A DNA stretch of 55,009 bases. Source: Alteromonadaceae bacterium (GTDB lineage: Bacteria > Pseudomonadota > Gammaproteobacteria > Enterobacterales > Alteromonadaceae). This document shows positions 17,951-26,275 of the stretch, piece by piece; position 1 is the stretch's first letter, and every line of letters begins with the position of its first letter. A program made the translations under genes and the position numbers. The DNA is taken from the NCBI GenBank assembly GCA_015487235.1, contig WFQC01000083.1, forward strand, positions 1-55,009, in the 5' to 3' direction. The notes beneath the pieces are model-generated. The model was not told the origin of the DNA and searched no databases. It was given only the letters and a program-made list of their open reading frames with translations.

Positions 17951-17986
17951 AAAAAGAAAGCCTGAACGAGGAGTATTCAGGCTTTT
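17951..17986 (-). terminator. Hairpin terminator between fabF and pabC
   Basis: AAAGCCTGAA (17957-17966) pairs with TTCAGGCTTT (17976-17985) across a 9-base loop. T-rich sequence follows on the minus strand. It would end or attenuate the fab transcript after fabF. Confidence 0.85.
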
Positions 17987-18012
17987 ATAAGGTTTTTCAA
18001 GTAGTTTTGTTA

Positions 18013-19248
18013 CTAAACCTTTTTAAATAATAATGAACCGTTAGTTCCACCAAAACCAAATGAATTACAAAGTGCATAATTAAGCTTAACGTCTCGAGCT
18101 GTATGAGCTACATAATCAAGATCACAACCTTCACTCGGATTGTCTAAATTAATCGTTGGCGGTATAGCATTATTAACCAGTGCTTGAATGGTAAAAATAG
18201 CTTCAACAGCCCCCGCTGCACCTAATAAATGTCCTGTCATTGACTTAGTAGAGCTTACAGGAATTTTGTAGGCTTGCTCAGCAAACACACGTTTTACCGC
18301 ATTGGTTTCAGCAATATCTCCTGCTGGCGTTGATGTGCCATGTGCATTAATATAGCCAATACAGTTTTGCTCAACGTTAGCATCGGCAATAGCATTATTC
18401 ATGGCAGAAGCCGCACCTTCGCCATCTGCAGGAGGTGATGTCATATGATAAGCGTCACCACTCATGCCAAAGCCAATTAATTCTGCATAAATTTTTGCAC
18501 CACGCGCTTTTGCATGCTCATATTCTTCTAAGACAATAACACCCGCGCCATCGCTGAGTACAAAACCATCACGATCTTTGTCCCACGGGCGACTGGCTTG
18601 TTGAGGTGCATCATTACGCGTTGATAGTGCTCTTGCAGAGCAAAAGCCGCCAATACCTAATTCTGTAGACGCTTTTTCAGCGCCACCTGCAAACATTACA
18701 TCAGCATCTCCGTAAGCAATCATACGTGCTGAATGACCAATATTATGTACACCACTCGTACAAGCAGTAACAATGGCAATATTAGGGCCTTTTAAGCCAT
18801 ATTTAATTGATAACTGCCCTGAAACCATGTTTAAAATAGTTGATGGACAGAAAAAAGGTGATAGCTTGCGCACTCCACCTTTGAGGTATTTAGTATGGTT
18901 TTCTTCAATTAGCCCTAAACCACCGATACCAGAACCTATTGCGACACCAATACGACTGGCATTTTTTTCAGTAACTTCAAGCCCTGAGTCTTCAAAAGCT
19001 TGCGTACCTGCGGCTAATCCATATTGAATAAAAAGATCCATCTTTTTAGCATCTTTTTTAGTAATACCAAAAGCTTCTGCATCAAAATTTTTAATTAAAC
19101 CAGCAAAACGTGTCGGAAAACTTGAAACATCAAAGTGTTCAATCGCTCCAATACCACTTTTTCCTTGTAACAGATTCTGCCAAGTTGACTCTGGGTTATT
19201 ACCTAGTGGGCTTAACATACCAAGACCGGTAACTACAACACGACGCAT
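18013..19248 (-). CDS. fabF: Beta-ketoacyl-ACP synthase II
   Basis: FabF condenses malonyl-ACP with acyl-ACP and controls the temperature-dependent step to cis-vaccenate. The 411-residue thiolase-fold enzyme shows the full catalytic triad: Cys163 in TACTSG, His303 in [11 protein letters not shown] and His340 in [11 protein letters not shown]. The C-terminal [14 protein letters not shown] is also diagnostic. It follows acpP by 146 bases with a hairpin between them, as in many gammaproteobacteria. Confidence 0.97.
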   Translation of the reverse strand: MRRVVVTGLGMLSPLGNNPESTWQNLLQGKSGIGAIEHFDVSSFPTRFAGLIKNFDAEAFGITKKDAKKMDLFIQYGLAAGTQAFEDSGLEVTEKNASRIGVAIGSGIGGLGLIEENHTKYLKGGVRKLSPFFCPSTILNMVSGQLSIKYGLKGPNIAIVTACTSGVHNIGHSARMIAYGDADVMFAGGAEKASTELGIGGFCSARALSTRNDAPQQASRPWDKDRDGFVLSDGAGVIVLEEYEHAKARGAKIYAELIGFGMSGDAYHMTSPPADGEGAASAMNNAIADANVEQNCIGYINAHGTSTPAGDIAETNAVKRVFAEQAYKIPVSSTKSMTGHLLGAAGAVEAIFTIQALVNNAIPPTINLDNPSEGCDLDYVAHTARDVKLNYALCNSFGFGGTNGSLLFKKV

Positions 19249-19320
19249 GGAAGAGTTGCCTCCGATTGATTAAGATGAAACAAATATTGATTATTTATTT
19301 CAGCGTTGAAGTGTTATAAA

Positions 19321-19350
19321 CAAATCAGGCGGAATAAACCGCCTGATTAA
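19321..19350 (-). terminator. Hairpin between acpP and fabF
   Basis: AATCAGGCGG (19323-19332) and CCGCCTGATT (19339-19348) form a perfect 10-bp stem with a 6-base loop. The following T tract on the minus strand is short and broken (TGTTTAT), so this is probably a partial terminator that lets acpP be made in excess over fabF. Confidence 0.7.
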
Positions 19351-19394
19351 AATAAAATTCAATAGAAAACTATTGTTTAGCTTTACGCTTGTGT

Positions 19395-19628
19395 TTACTG
19401 ATGAGCAGTAACGTAATCGATAGCTGATTGAACGGTTGTAATTTTTTCAGCTTCTTCATCAGGAATTTCTGTATCAAATTCTTCTTCTAAAGCCATCACT
19501 AATTCAACTGTGTCTAAAGAATCTGCTCCTAAATCATCAACAAAAGATGCTTCATTTTTTGCTTCTTCTTCGCTAACACCTAATTGTTCAACGATAATTT
19601 TTTTTACGCGTTCTTCGATAGTACTCAT
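19395..19628 (-). CDS. acpP: Acyl carrier protein
   Basis: AcpP carries acyl chains on a 4'-phosphopantetheine arm. From the ATG at 19628 ([18 protein letters not shown]) it has 77 residues and is very acidic. The modified Ser37 is in [14 protein letters not shown]. The frame is open to 19643, but the ATG at 19628 has an AAAGGA ribosome-binding site and matches the family N-terminus. A small perfect hairpin GCAATTT/AAATTGC (19651-19667) lies in its leader and a consensus TTGACA occurs at 19734-19739. A separate acpP promoter downstream of fabG is therefore plausible, although I could not place a good -10. Confidence 0.97.
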   Translation of the reverse strand: MSTIEERVKKIIVEQLGVSEEEAKNEASFVDDLGADSLDTVELVMALEEEFDTEIPDEEAEKITTVQSAIDYVTAHQ

Positions 19629-19806
19629 TTTTTTTCCTTTCATAGAAAATGCAATTTTTCAAATTGCGTGTAGTTTATTCGTCAACAGCCAAGCTTGCAA
19701 GTAACTAATCGTTCTTTTTATGCTGGTCTAACCTGTCAACACGATAATATTTACGCTTATTTTTCGCTAAAATGCAAATAATTTACGGTTGTCTGCACTT
19801 AAATGG

Positions 19807-20541
19807 TTAAACCATATACATGCCACCATTAACATGAATAGTTTCGCCAGTAATATAAGCTGCGGCATCTGACGCTAAAAAAGCAACAGTGCTAGCAATT
19901 TCTTCCGGTTTTCCTAACCGATTAGCAGGTACTTGTGAAAAAATACCTTCTTTTTGCTCATCTGTTAGTGTTTTGGTCATATCCGTATCAATAAAGCCTG
20001 GGGCAACCGTATTAACAGTAATTCCTCGAGAGGCAACTTCGCGCGCTAACGACTTGGTAAAACCTAATAAACCAGCTTTCGCTGCTGAATAATTAACCTG
20101 ACCAGCATTACCCATAGTACCCACAACAGAACCGATATTGATAATACGACCAAAGCGCTTTTTCATCATTGGGCGTAATGCGGCCTTACTTATGCGAAAA
20201 ACCGATGACAAATTGGTGTCAATAATATCATCCCATTCTTCATCTTTCATGCGCATCATCAAGTTATCACGCGTAATGCCAGCATTATTGACTAAAATAT
20301 CAATACCACCCTGTGATTTTTTAATAAAATCAAATAAAGCGTTAATTGATTCAACCTCAGTAACATTTAACACTTGCCCTTTGCCTTCACCTAAATAGTC
20401 ACTGATTTTATCAGCGCCACTTTGTGATGTTGCGGTACCAATAACTGTTGCACCTAAATTTTTTAGTTGGCTAGCAATAGCCTCACCAATACCTCGGCTT
20501 GCACCGGTAACTAAGGCAACTTTACCTTCTAAAGAAAACAT
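19807..20541 (-). CDS. fabG: 3-oxoacyl-ACP reductase
   Basis: FabG is the NADPH-dependent short-chain reductase that reduces 3-oxoacyl-ACP. The 244-residue protein has the nucleotide motif TGASRGIGEAI at 12-22, NNAG near 86, and the catalytic residues Ser138, Tyr151 and Lys155 (YSAAK). The C-terminal ITGETIHVNGGMYMV is typical. It lies 11 bases after fabD in the fab operon. Confidence 0.97.
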   Translation of the reverse strand: MFSLEGKVALVTGASRGIGEAIASQLKNLGATVIGTATSQSGADKISDYLGEGKGQVLNVTEVESINALFDFIKKSQGGIDILVNNAGITRDNLMMRMKDEEWDDIIDTNLSSVFRISKAALRPMMKKRFGRIINIGSVVGTMGNAGQVNYSAAKAGLLGFTKSLAREVASRGITVNTVAPGFIDTDMTKTLTDEQKEGIFSQVPANRLGKPEEIASTVAFLASDAAAYITGETIHVNGGMYMV

Positions 20542-20552
20542 AATTTGTCCTT

Positions 20553-21497
20553 TTACTTTGCTAATTTGATCAGCTGTTGTGCTTTTTCATATGACGCTTG
20601 ATCATTCACTGACACGCAACTAATCGTTTTATTTATACGCTTAATTAGCCCTTGCAAAACCTTACCTGGGCCGAGTTCTAAAATAGTGTCAATACCATTA
20701 TCAGCGAGTTTTTCGATTGTTTCTGTCCAACGTACAGGGCTATATAGCTGTTTAACTAAGGCTTGTTTTATCGCTGTTGCATCATTCTCAATAGCTACAT
20801 CAACATTGTTAATAACAGCAATAGTCGGTGTATTAAAGGTAACATCATCAAAAGCAACAGCCAGTTTTTCTGCTGCATCTTTCATTAAAGCACAATGAGA
20901 GGGCACACTCACTGGTAAAGGTAATACACGTTTTGCGCCTGCCGCTTTACACAATTCACCAGCACGCGCTACAGCGGCTTTGTGACCTGCAATAACAACT
21001 TGCCCTGGAGAATTAAAGTTCACAGCACTGACTACTTCATTTTCAGCCGCTTGCTCACAAGCATGAATAATAGCTTGATCATCTAACCCAATAACCGCCG
21101 CCATAGCCCCTACTCCCTCAGGCACAGAAGCTTGCATAAATTCACCACGCTTTTCGACCAATTTAACCGCCTGTTCAAGACTAATCACCTCAGCACAAAC
21201 TAAAGCAGAATATTCACCTAAACTATGACCCGCTAAAAAAGCAGGCGTTATTGAATTTTCCGCTTGCCATAAACGATACATAGCAACACTTGCTGTTAAT
21301 AACGCTGGCTGCGTAAAATTGGTTTGATTTAACTTCTCTGCAGGCCCTTGTGATATTAATTGCCACACGTCGTACCCTAACGCTTTTGAGGCATCATTAA
21401 AGGTAGCTTGCACAAGGCTATTATCAGCAAAGTCTGCCAACATACCCACTGTTTGTGAACCTTGCCCGGGAAAGACATACGCTAAATTATTTTGCAT
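20553..21497 (-). CDS. fabD: Malonyl-CoA:ACP transacylase
   Basis: FabD moves malonyl from CoA to ACP. The 314-residue protein has the PGQGSQ N-terminal motif, nucleophile Ser92 in GHSLGEYSALV, and catalytic His201 in VSVPSHCALM. It lies 8 bases after fabH, within one operon. Confidence 0.97.
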   Translation of the reverse strand: MQNNLAYVFPGQGSQTVGMLADFADNSLVQATFNDASKALGYDVWQLISQGPAEKLNQTNFTQPALLTASVAMYRLWQAENSITPAFLAGHSLGEYSALVCAEVISLEQAVKLVEKRGEFMQASVPEGVGAMAAVIGLDDQAIIHACEQAAENEVVSAVNFNSPGQVVIAGHKAAVARAGELCKAAGAKRVLPLPVSVPSHCALMKDAAEKLAVAFDDVTFNTPTIAVINNVDVAIENDATAIKQALVKQLYSPVRWTETIEKLADNGIDTILELGPGKVLQGLIKRINKTISCVSVNDQASYEKAQQLIKLAK

Positions 21498-21505
21498 AGT
21501 TATAC

Positions 21506-22465
21506 CTAGTATTTAATTAATGCTGAGCCCCAAGTAAATCCACTACCGAAGGCTTCTAATAATAATGTTTGGCCTCGTTGAATACGACCATCTCTGATCG
21601 CAATATCTAAGGCTGTAGGAATAGTTGCCGCAGAAGTATTACCGTGTTGGTCTAAAGTGACAACCACACGTTCCATCGGCAAAGATAATTTTTTTGCGGT
21701 AGCTGCAATAATACGTAAATTAGCCTGATGTGGAACTAACCAGTCAATTTCAGACTTATCCATCTTATTATGTTTGAGTGTTGTATTAACAATCTCACTT
21801 AATTTAGTCACCGCTATTTTAAATACTTCATTACCGCTCATGTACATATAAGCTTTATCAACTGATAGTGCATCACCTCTAATAGGAGCATCACAACCTA
21901 ATAAAGGCTGAAAATTACCATCTGCATGTACATGAGTTGATAAAATTCCAGCTTCATCACTCGCTTCAATAATACAAGCACCTGCTGCATCACCAAATAA
22001 AATAGAGGTGGTACGATCTTTAGGATCACACAGTTGCGATAAAACGTCGGCACCAATAACAAGAATACGCTTACACATACCCGACTTGATATATTGATCA
22101 GCAATGCTTAGTCCATAGATAAACCCAGAACAGGCTGCTGCCACATCAAAAGCAGGAATATTTGGAATATTAAGATATTGCTGAGTTAAACAGGCTGCAC
22201 TGGGTAAAGCAACGCTGTTGCTGGTTGTGCCCATAATGATCATATCAAGATCATCTGGGGTAATACCCGCCATCGCAATGGCTTTTTCAGCCGCTTTAGC
22301 CCCCATCATTGCAACCGTCTCGTCTTTATTAGCAATATGGCGCGCTTTAATACCTGTACGTTCAGTGATCCAAGTATCGGAGGTATCAACAAGTTTTTCT
22401 AGATCAGCATTAGTTCTTATTTGTTCAGGAAAATAACTTCCTGTACCAATAATTCGAGAATACAT
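21506..22465 (-). CDS. fabH: Beta-ketoacyl-ACP synthase III
   Basis: FabH starts fatty-acid synthesis by condensing acetyl-CoA with malonyl-ACP. The 319-residue protein has Cys112 in [12 protein letters not shown], the histidine in [10 protein letters not shown] and the asparagine in [11 protein letters not shown], completing the Cys-His-Asn triad. It begins 6 bases after plsX stops. One copy is seen here. Confidence 0.97.
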   Translation of the reverse strand: MYSRIIGTGSYFPEQIRTNADLEKLVDTSDTWITERTGIKARHIANKDETVAMMGAKAAEKAIAMAGITPDDLDMIIMGTTSNSVALPSAACLTQQYLNIPNIPAFDVAAACSGFIYGLSIADQYIKSGMCKRILVIGADVLSQLCDPKDRTTSILFGDAAGACIIEASDEAGILSTHVHADGNFQPLLGCDAPIRGDALSVDKAYMYMSGNEVFKIAVTKLSEIVNTTLKHNKMDKSEIDWLVPHQANLRIIAATAKKLSLPMERVVVTLDQHGNTSAATIPTALDIAIRDGRIQRGQTLLLEAFGSGFTWGSALIKY

Positions 22466-22471
22466 ATATTT

Positions 22472-23500
22472 TTATGGCCTTTGTAATAGCCCTTGTTCCA
22501 ATTTTGCTTTAATTTTCTCAGGAACTTGGCGTTCAACTTCTTTCACAGCTTCTAAAATTGCACTATAAAACGCTGTAACATTTGCATTGCCATGACTTTT
22601 TACAACAATGCCGCGTAATCCTATCAAACTTGCACCGTTGTACTGGTCGGGGTTCAGGGTTTTAAAGACTTTTTTTATCGCTGGTGTAAGTAGTTTGCCT
22701 AAAATACGACCAGTTAGGTTATTTAAGAAGTGAGTTTTAAACTTTGTGTAGACCATTCTTGCGACGCCTTCGCAAGTTTTTAAAGCCACATTGCCAACAA
22801 AGCCATCACAAACAATGACATCAGCTTTATTGGTAAAAATATCATTACCTTCAACAAACCCAATGTAATTTATCTCATCATTTGCAGAAAGTTGCACTGC
22901 CGCTTGCTTAATATTATCGCTGCCTTTTATTTCTTCTTCCCCCATATTTAGCAACGCTATTTTGGGGTTTTTAATACCTTCAACCGTTTCAGCCATCACT
23001 GCGCCCATTAACGCAAACTGGCACAACACTTGAGAGTCACAAAACACATTAGCGCCCAAATCAAGCATAAAGACATGTTTATTTTCATTATGGGTAGGCA
23101 AAGAAGAAATGAGTGCCGGGCGCTCAACACCTTGAATCGTTTTTAACACAAAATGCGCCGTGGCAAATAAAGCCCCTGTATTACCCGCACTAATACAAGC
23201 TTGAGCATCGCCAGAGGAAACTAAATCAAGCGCTTTGCGCATTGAAGAATCTTTTTTATTACGAATGGCAAGTGACGGTTTATCATCCATTTCAACCACT
23301 TCGGTGGTTGGATAAATAGATAATTGCGGATTATTTACTTGGTTATTTTTACTTAAAAAAGTATGAATAATCGCTTCATCGCCACATAGAATTAAGTGGA
23401 GATTGGGGTATTCCGATACTGCCTTTAAAGCAGCAGGAATTGTTACGCGGGGGCCTTTATCGCCCCCCATAACATCTAACGCAAGGGTTAGATTTGTCAA
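22472..23500 (-). CDS. plsX: Phosphate acyltransferase PlsX, TTG start
   Basis: PlsX makes acyl-phosphate from acyl-ACP for the PlsY route to phosphatidic acid. The 342-residue protein opens TNLTLALDVMGGDKGP, matching E. coli PlsX, and contains ACISAGNTGAL and DGFVGNVALKT. The codon at the conserved N-terminus is TTG (23498-23500), with only a weak purine-rich sequence upstream. It lies 9 bases after the rpmF stop, so translation is probably coupled to ribosomes finishing rpmF. The next ATG (residue 11) would remove conserved residues. Confidence 0.95.
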   Translation of the reverse strand: MTNLTLALDVMGGDKGPRVTIPAALKAVSEYPNLHLILCGDEAIIHTFLSKNNQVNNPQLSIYPTTEVVEMDDKPSLAIRNKKDSSMRKALDLVSSGDAQACISAGNTGALFATAHFVLKTIQGVERPALISSLPTHNENKHVFMLDLGANVFCDSQVLCQFALMGAVMAETVEGIKNPKIALLNMGEEEIKGSDNIKQAAVQLSANDEINYIGFVEGNDIFTNKADVIVCDGFVGNVALKTCEGVARMVYTKFKTHFLNNLTGRILGKLLTPAIKKVFKTLNPDQYNGASLIGLRGIVVKSHGNANVTAFYSAILEAVKEVERQVPEKIKAKLEQGLLQRP

Positions 23501-23509
23501 AGCAACTGC

Positions 23510-23680
23510 TTACTTAGCGATTACTTTTACACCTTTGTAAAAGCCATCAGCTGTTACGTGGTGACGACGGTGAGTTTCACCAGATACTGGATCTACTGAT
23601 AAATTCTCTGCAGTTAATGCGTCATGTGAACGGCGCATACCACGTCTTGAACGAGATTTTTTGCTCTTTTGAACAGCCAT
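23510..23680 (-). CDS. rpmF: 50S ribosomal protein L32
   Basis: A 56-residue reading frame starts at the ATG at 23680 and opens [20 protein letters not shown], which is diagnostic of bacterial L32. It continues with [18 protein letters not shown] and stops at 23510. The protein is strongly basic and has no zinc-binding Cys residues, so it is the C-minus form. It lies between yceD and plsX exactly as in E. coli. Confidence 0.97.
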   Translation of the reverse strand: MAVQKSKKSRSRRGMRRSHDALTAENLSVDPVSGETHRRHHVTADGFYKGVKVIAK

Positions 23681-23704
23681 TGCCCTACTCCTAAAATCGT
23701 TTAA

Positions 23705-24217
23705 TTACTTAAGTTGTTTCAATACGTCAAATGGATTTGGTTTATCAAGCTCTTCTGGTAACTCACCCCAGGTACTGTCCGCAGGAGCCTGACAATCGTC
23801 AAGTTCATGCTTAGGAATCAGTGGTATTGCTAACAATAATTCGCTTTCCACTAACTCTCGCAAGTTAACTTCACCATTTTCATCTAATTCTATTGCGTCA
23901 TAATACGACGGCAATTCATCAGCTTGTTCTGCTTTTTTTACTGGACTAAGGTTAAAATCAACACTTAATTCTTGCTCAAAAAGTTCATTACACCGCTGAC
24001 ATGTTAATTCAACTGTTGTTGTGCCACTACCTGATACTTTTATCAAGCCTTGTTCATCAACAGTAAATTGAATTATAACATTCATTTGTCCACTGCACTT
24101 TTCAGTGGCAGCACACAGTCTATCAAATTCCGATAACTCAAAGTACCCATCACAGACTAAGTTGCGTTGTGCACTTTTAAACGGATCAATTGTTATTGGA
24201 AGTTTAAGATTTTTCAT
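23705..24217 (-). CDS. yceD: YceD/DUF177 large-ribosomal-RNA accumulation protein
   Basis: The 170-residue protein belongs to the DUF177 family that precedes rpmF in most proteobacteria and has been linked to 23S rRNA accumulation. The family signature is visible as VELTCQRCNELFEQEL, then ELDENGEVNLRELVESELLLAIPLIPKH. The ATG at 24217 has no ribosome-binding site but sits just after a very good promoter (TTGACA, 17 bases, TATTAT), so it may be translated from a nearly leaderless message. It heads the yceD-rpmF-plsX-fab operon and is divergent from proS. Confidence 0.93.
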   Translation of the reverse strand: MKNLKLPITIDPFKSAQRNLVCDGYFELSEFDRLCAATEKCSGQMNVIIQFTVDEQGLIKVSGSGTTTVELTCQRCNELFEQELSVDFNLSPVKKAEQADELPSYYDAIELDENGEVNLRELVESELLLAIPLIPKHELDDCQAPADSTWGELPEELDKPNPFDVLKQLK

Positions 24218-24226
24218 AAGGCGCGC

Positions 24227-24255
24227 ATAATAATGGCTGTATCGCTGAGTGTCAA
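24227..24255 (-). promoter_or_regulatory. Sigma-70 promoter of the yceD-rpmF-plsX-fab operon
   Basis: On the minus strand TTGACA (24250-24255) and TATTAT (24227-24232) are separated by 17 bases, a near-consensus sigma-70 promoter. The predicted start falls at about 24218-24220, next to the yceD ATG at 24217. A second AT-rich TATAAT-like box occurs farther upstream (24299-24304), but its -35 (TTGACT, 24325-24330) is 20 bases away, so it is weaker. Confidence 0.65.
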
Positions 24256-24431
24256 AAGAAAATAACGCTTTTCACTAAAATAATCACCTTAGTTGCATAT
24301 TATAAGTAATTTTTCTTATAAACGAGTCAAATTAACACCAATTAAGGTTATTTAACGCTTTTTCCATCTTTAGTGCCCTGATAGAATAGTCACAATTTTT
24401 ATTTATCGCTTTTTTATGGAACCAATATCCA

Positions 24432-26138
24432 ATGCGTACAAGTCAGTATTTACTTTCTACTTTAAAAGAAACACCTGCCAGTGCAGAAGTTATTAGTCAT
24501 CAACTTATGTTACGTGCAGGCTTAGTGCGTCATCTTGCTTCAGGCTTATATACTTGGCTACCTACAGGCTTAAAAGTGTTACAAAAAGTCGAAAAAATTG
24601 TTCGTGAAGAAATGCAGCGCGCAGGCGCAATTGAAGTGCTAATGCCAATGGTACAGCCGGCTGATTTATGGGAAGAGTCGGGACGTTGGGAAGACTATGG
24701 CCCCGAACTACTGCGTTTAAAAGATCGACATGAACGCCCTTTTGTTTTAGGGCCAACCCACGAAGAAGTGATCACCAAATTAGTCAGTAATGAAATAAGT
24801 AGTTATAAACAACTCCCATTAAACCTGTTTCAAATTCAAACTAAATTTCGTGATGAAATTCGTCCACGTTTTGGTGTAATGCGCGGACGTGAATTTATTA
24901 TGAAAGATGCTTATTCATTTCACTTAAGTGATGAATGTTTAAGTAAAACATACCAAATAATGTATGATGCGTATTGCCGTATTTTTGAACGACTTGGCTT
25001 AAATTACCGTCCAGTACTCGCCGACACAGGTTCTATTGGCGGCGAAACTTCTCATGAGTTTCATGTGTTAGCCGACTCAGGAGAAGATGATATTGCCTTT
25101 AGTGATGAAAGCGACTTTGCCGCTAATATAGAAAAAGCAGAAGCGTTAGCACCTGTAGGTGAACGACCTGCCGCAACACAATCACTTACCAAAGTAGCAA
25201 CCCCAAACGCTAAAACCATTGAAGAGGTCGCAAAATTACTGGCTGTAGAAGTACAAAGCACGGTTAAAACACTGCTAGTTTGTGGCCCAGAAGATGAGCA
25301 AGGTAATACCCCAATAGTTGCACTCGTCTTACGAGGCGATCATCAACTAAATGAAGTAAAAGCAGAGCACTTACCACAAGTGGCAACGCCATTAACCTTT
25401 GCATCTGATCAGCAAATTTTAGCAGCGGCTAATTGCAGTGCAGGTTCAATTGGCCCGATTAATTTAAGCATTGATATTATTGTTGATCGTAGTGCGGCTC
25501 ATTTGGCTGATTTTGTTTGTGGCGCGAATGAAGATGGTTATCATTATACTGGTGCTAACTGGGATAGAGATTGCTCAAATTATACTGTTGCTGATATTCG
25601 TAATGTGGTAGAAGGCGACCCTAGCCCTTGTGGTAAAGGAAAAATCGTTATAAAACGCGGTATTGAAGTTGGTCATATTTTCCAGTTAGGCGAAAAATAT
25701 GCTAAAGCCATGAGTTGTGCTGTATTAACAGAATCAGGCAAAAATCAAACCTTAACCATGGGATGTTATGGTATTGGTGTTTCTCGTATTGTTGCCGCCG
25801 CTATAGAACAAAACCATGATAAATATGGTATTAAGTGGCCTAAAGCTATTGCACCTTTTCAAGCGGCTATCGTACCAATGAACATGCACAAATCAGCACG
25901 AGTAAAAGCAACCGCAGAAAAATTATATCAGCAATTACAACAAGCAGGTATCGAGGTGTTATTTGATGATCGTAAAGAACGCCCTGGTGTAATGTTTGCA
26001 GATCATGAATTGATGGGTACACCTATATTACTTATTATTGGTGAACGCAACCTAGATGAAGAAAAAATTGAATTAAAAAACCGTATTTCAGGTGAAAAAT
26101 CATTAATTTCAATTAATGAGGTTATGTCAATTTTTTAA
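24432..26138 (+). CDS. proS: Prolyl-tRNA synthetase, bacterial type with editing domain
   Basis: ProS charges tRNA-Pro. At 568 residues it is the bacterial form with the INS editing domain between motifs 2 and 3 (about residues 220-405). Visible are [19 protein letters not shown] at the N-terminus, [19 protein letters not shown] (motif 1 region), [30 protein letters not shown] (motif 2) and [19 protein letters not shown] (motif 3). The anticodon-binding domain follows to the end. It is divergent from yceD and followed by a hairpin terminator. Confidence 0.97.
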   Translation: MRTSQYLLSTLKETPASAEVISHQLMLRAGLVRHLASGLYTWLPTGLKVLQKVEKIVREEMQRAGAIEVLMPMVQPADLWEESGRWEDYGPELLRLKDRHERPFVLGPTHEEVITKLVSNEISSYKQLPLNLFQIQTKFRDEIRPRFGVMRGREFIMKDAYSFHLSDECLSKTYQIMYDAYCRIFERLGLNYRPVLADTGSIGGETSHEFHVLADSGEDDIAFSDESDFAANIEKAEALAPVGERPAATQSLTKVATPNAKTIEEVAKLLAVEVQSTVKTLLVCGPEDEQGNTPIVALVLRGDHQLNEVKAEHLPQVATPLTFASDQQILAAANCSAGSIGPINLSIDIIVDRSAAHLADFVCGANEDGYHYTGANWDRDCSNYTVADIRNVVEGDPSPCGKGKIVIKRGIEVGHIFQLGEKYAKAMSCAVLTESGKNQTLTMGCYGIGVSRIVAAAIEQNHDKYGIKWPKAIAPFQAAIVPMNMHKSARVKATAEKLYQQLQQAGIEVLFDDRKERPGVMFADHELMGTPILLIIGERNLDEEKIELKNRISGEKSLISINEVMSIF

Positions 26139-26149
26139 CATCACACACC

Positions 26150-26188
26150 AACGCGTTATTGGCTATTATAGGGCAATAACGCGTTTTA
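26150..26188 (+). terminator. Hairpin terminator after proS
   Basis: AACGCGTTATTG (26150-26161) pairs with CAATAACGCGTT (26174-26185), a perfect 12-bp stem with a 12-base loop. Only a short T run follows the stem. Confidence 0.75.
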
Positions 26189-26275
26189 AGTATCACCTTA
26201 ACAATATTTCTCTCAATTAAGCTATATTAAGCACTAAAGATGAGCCAATAGTATAAAACAAAGGGTAAGTATTAA

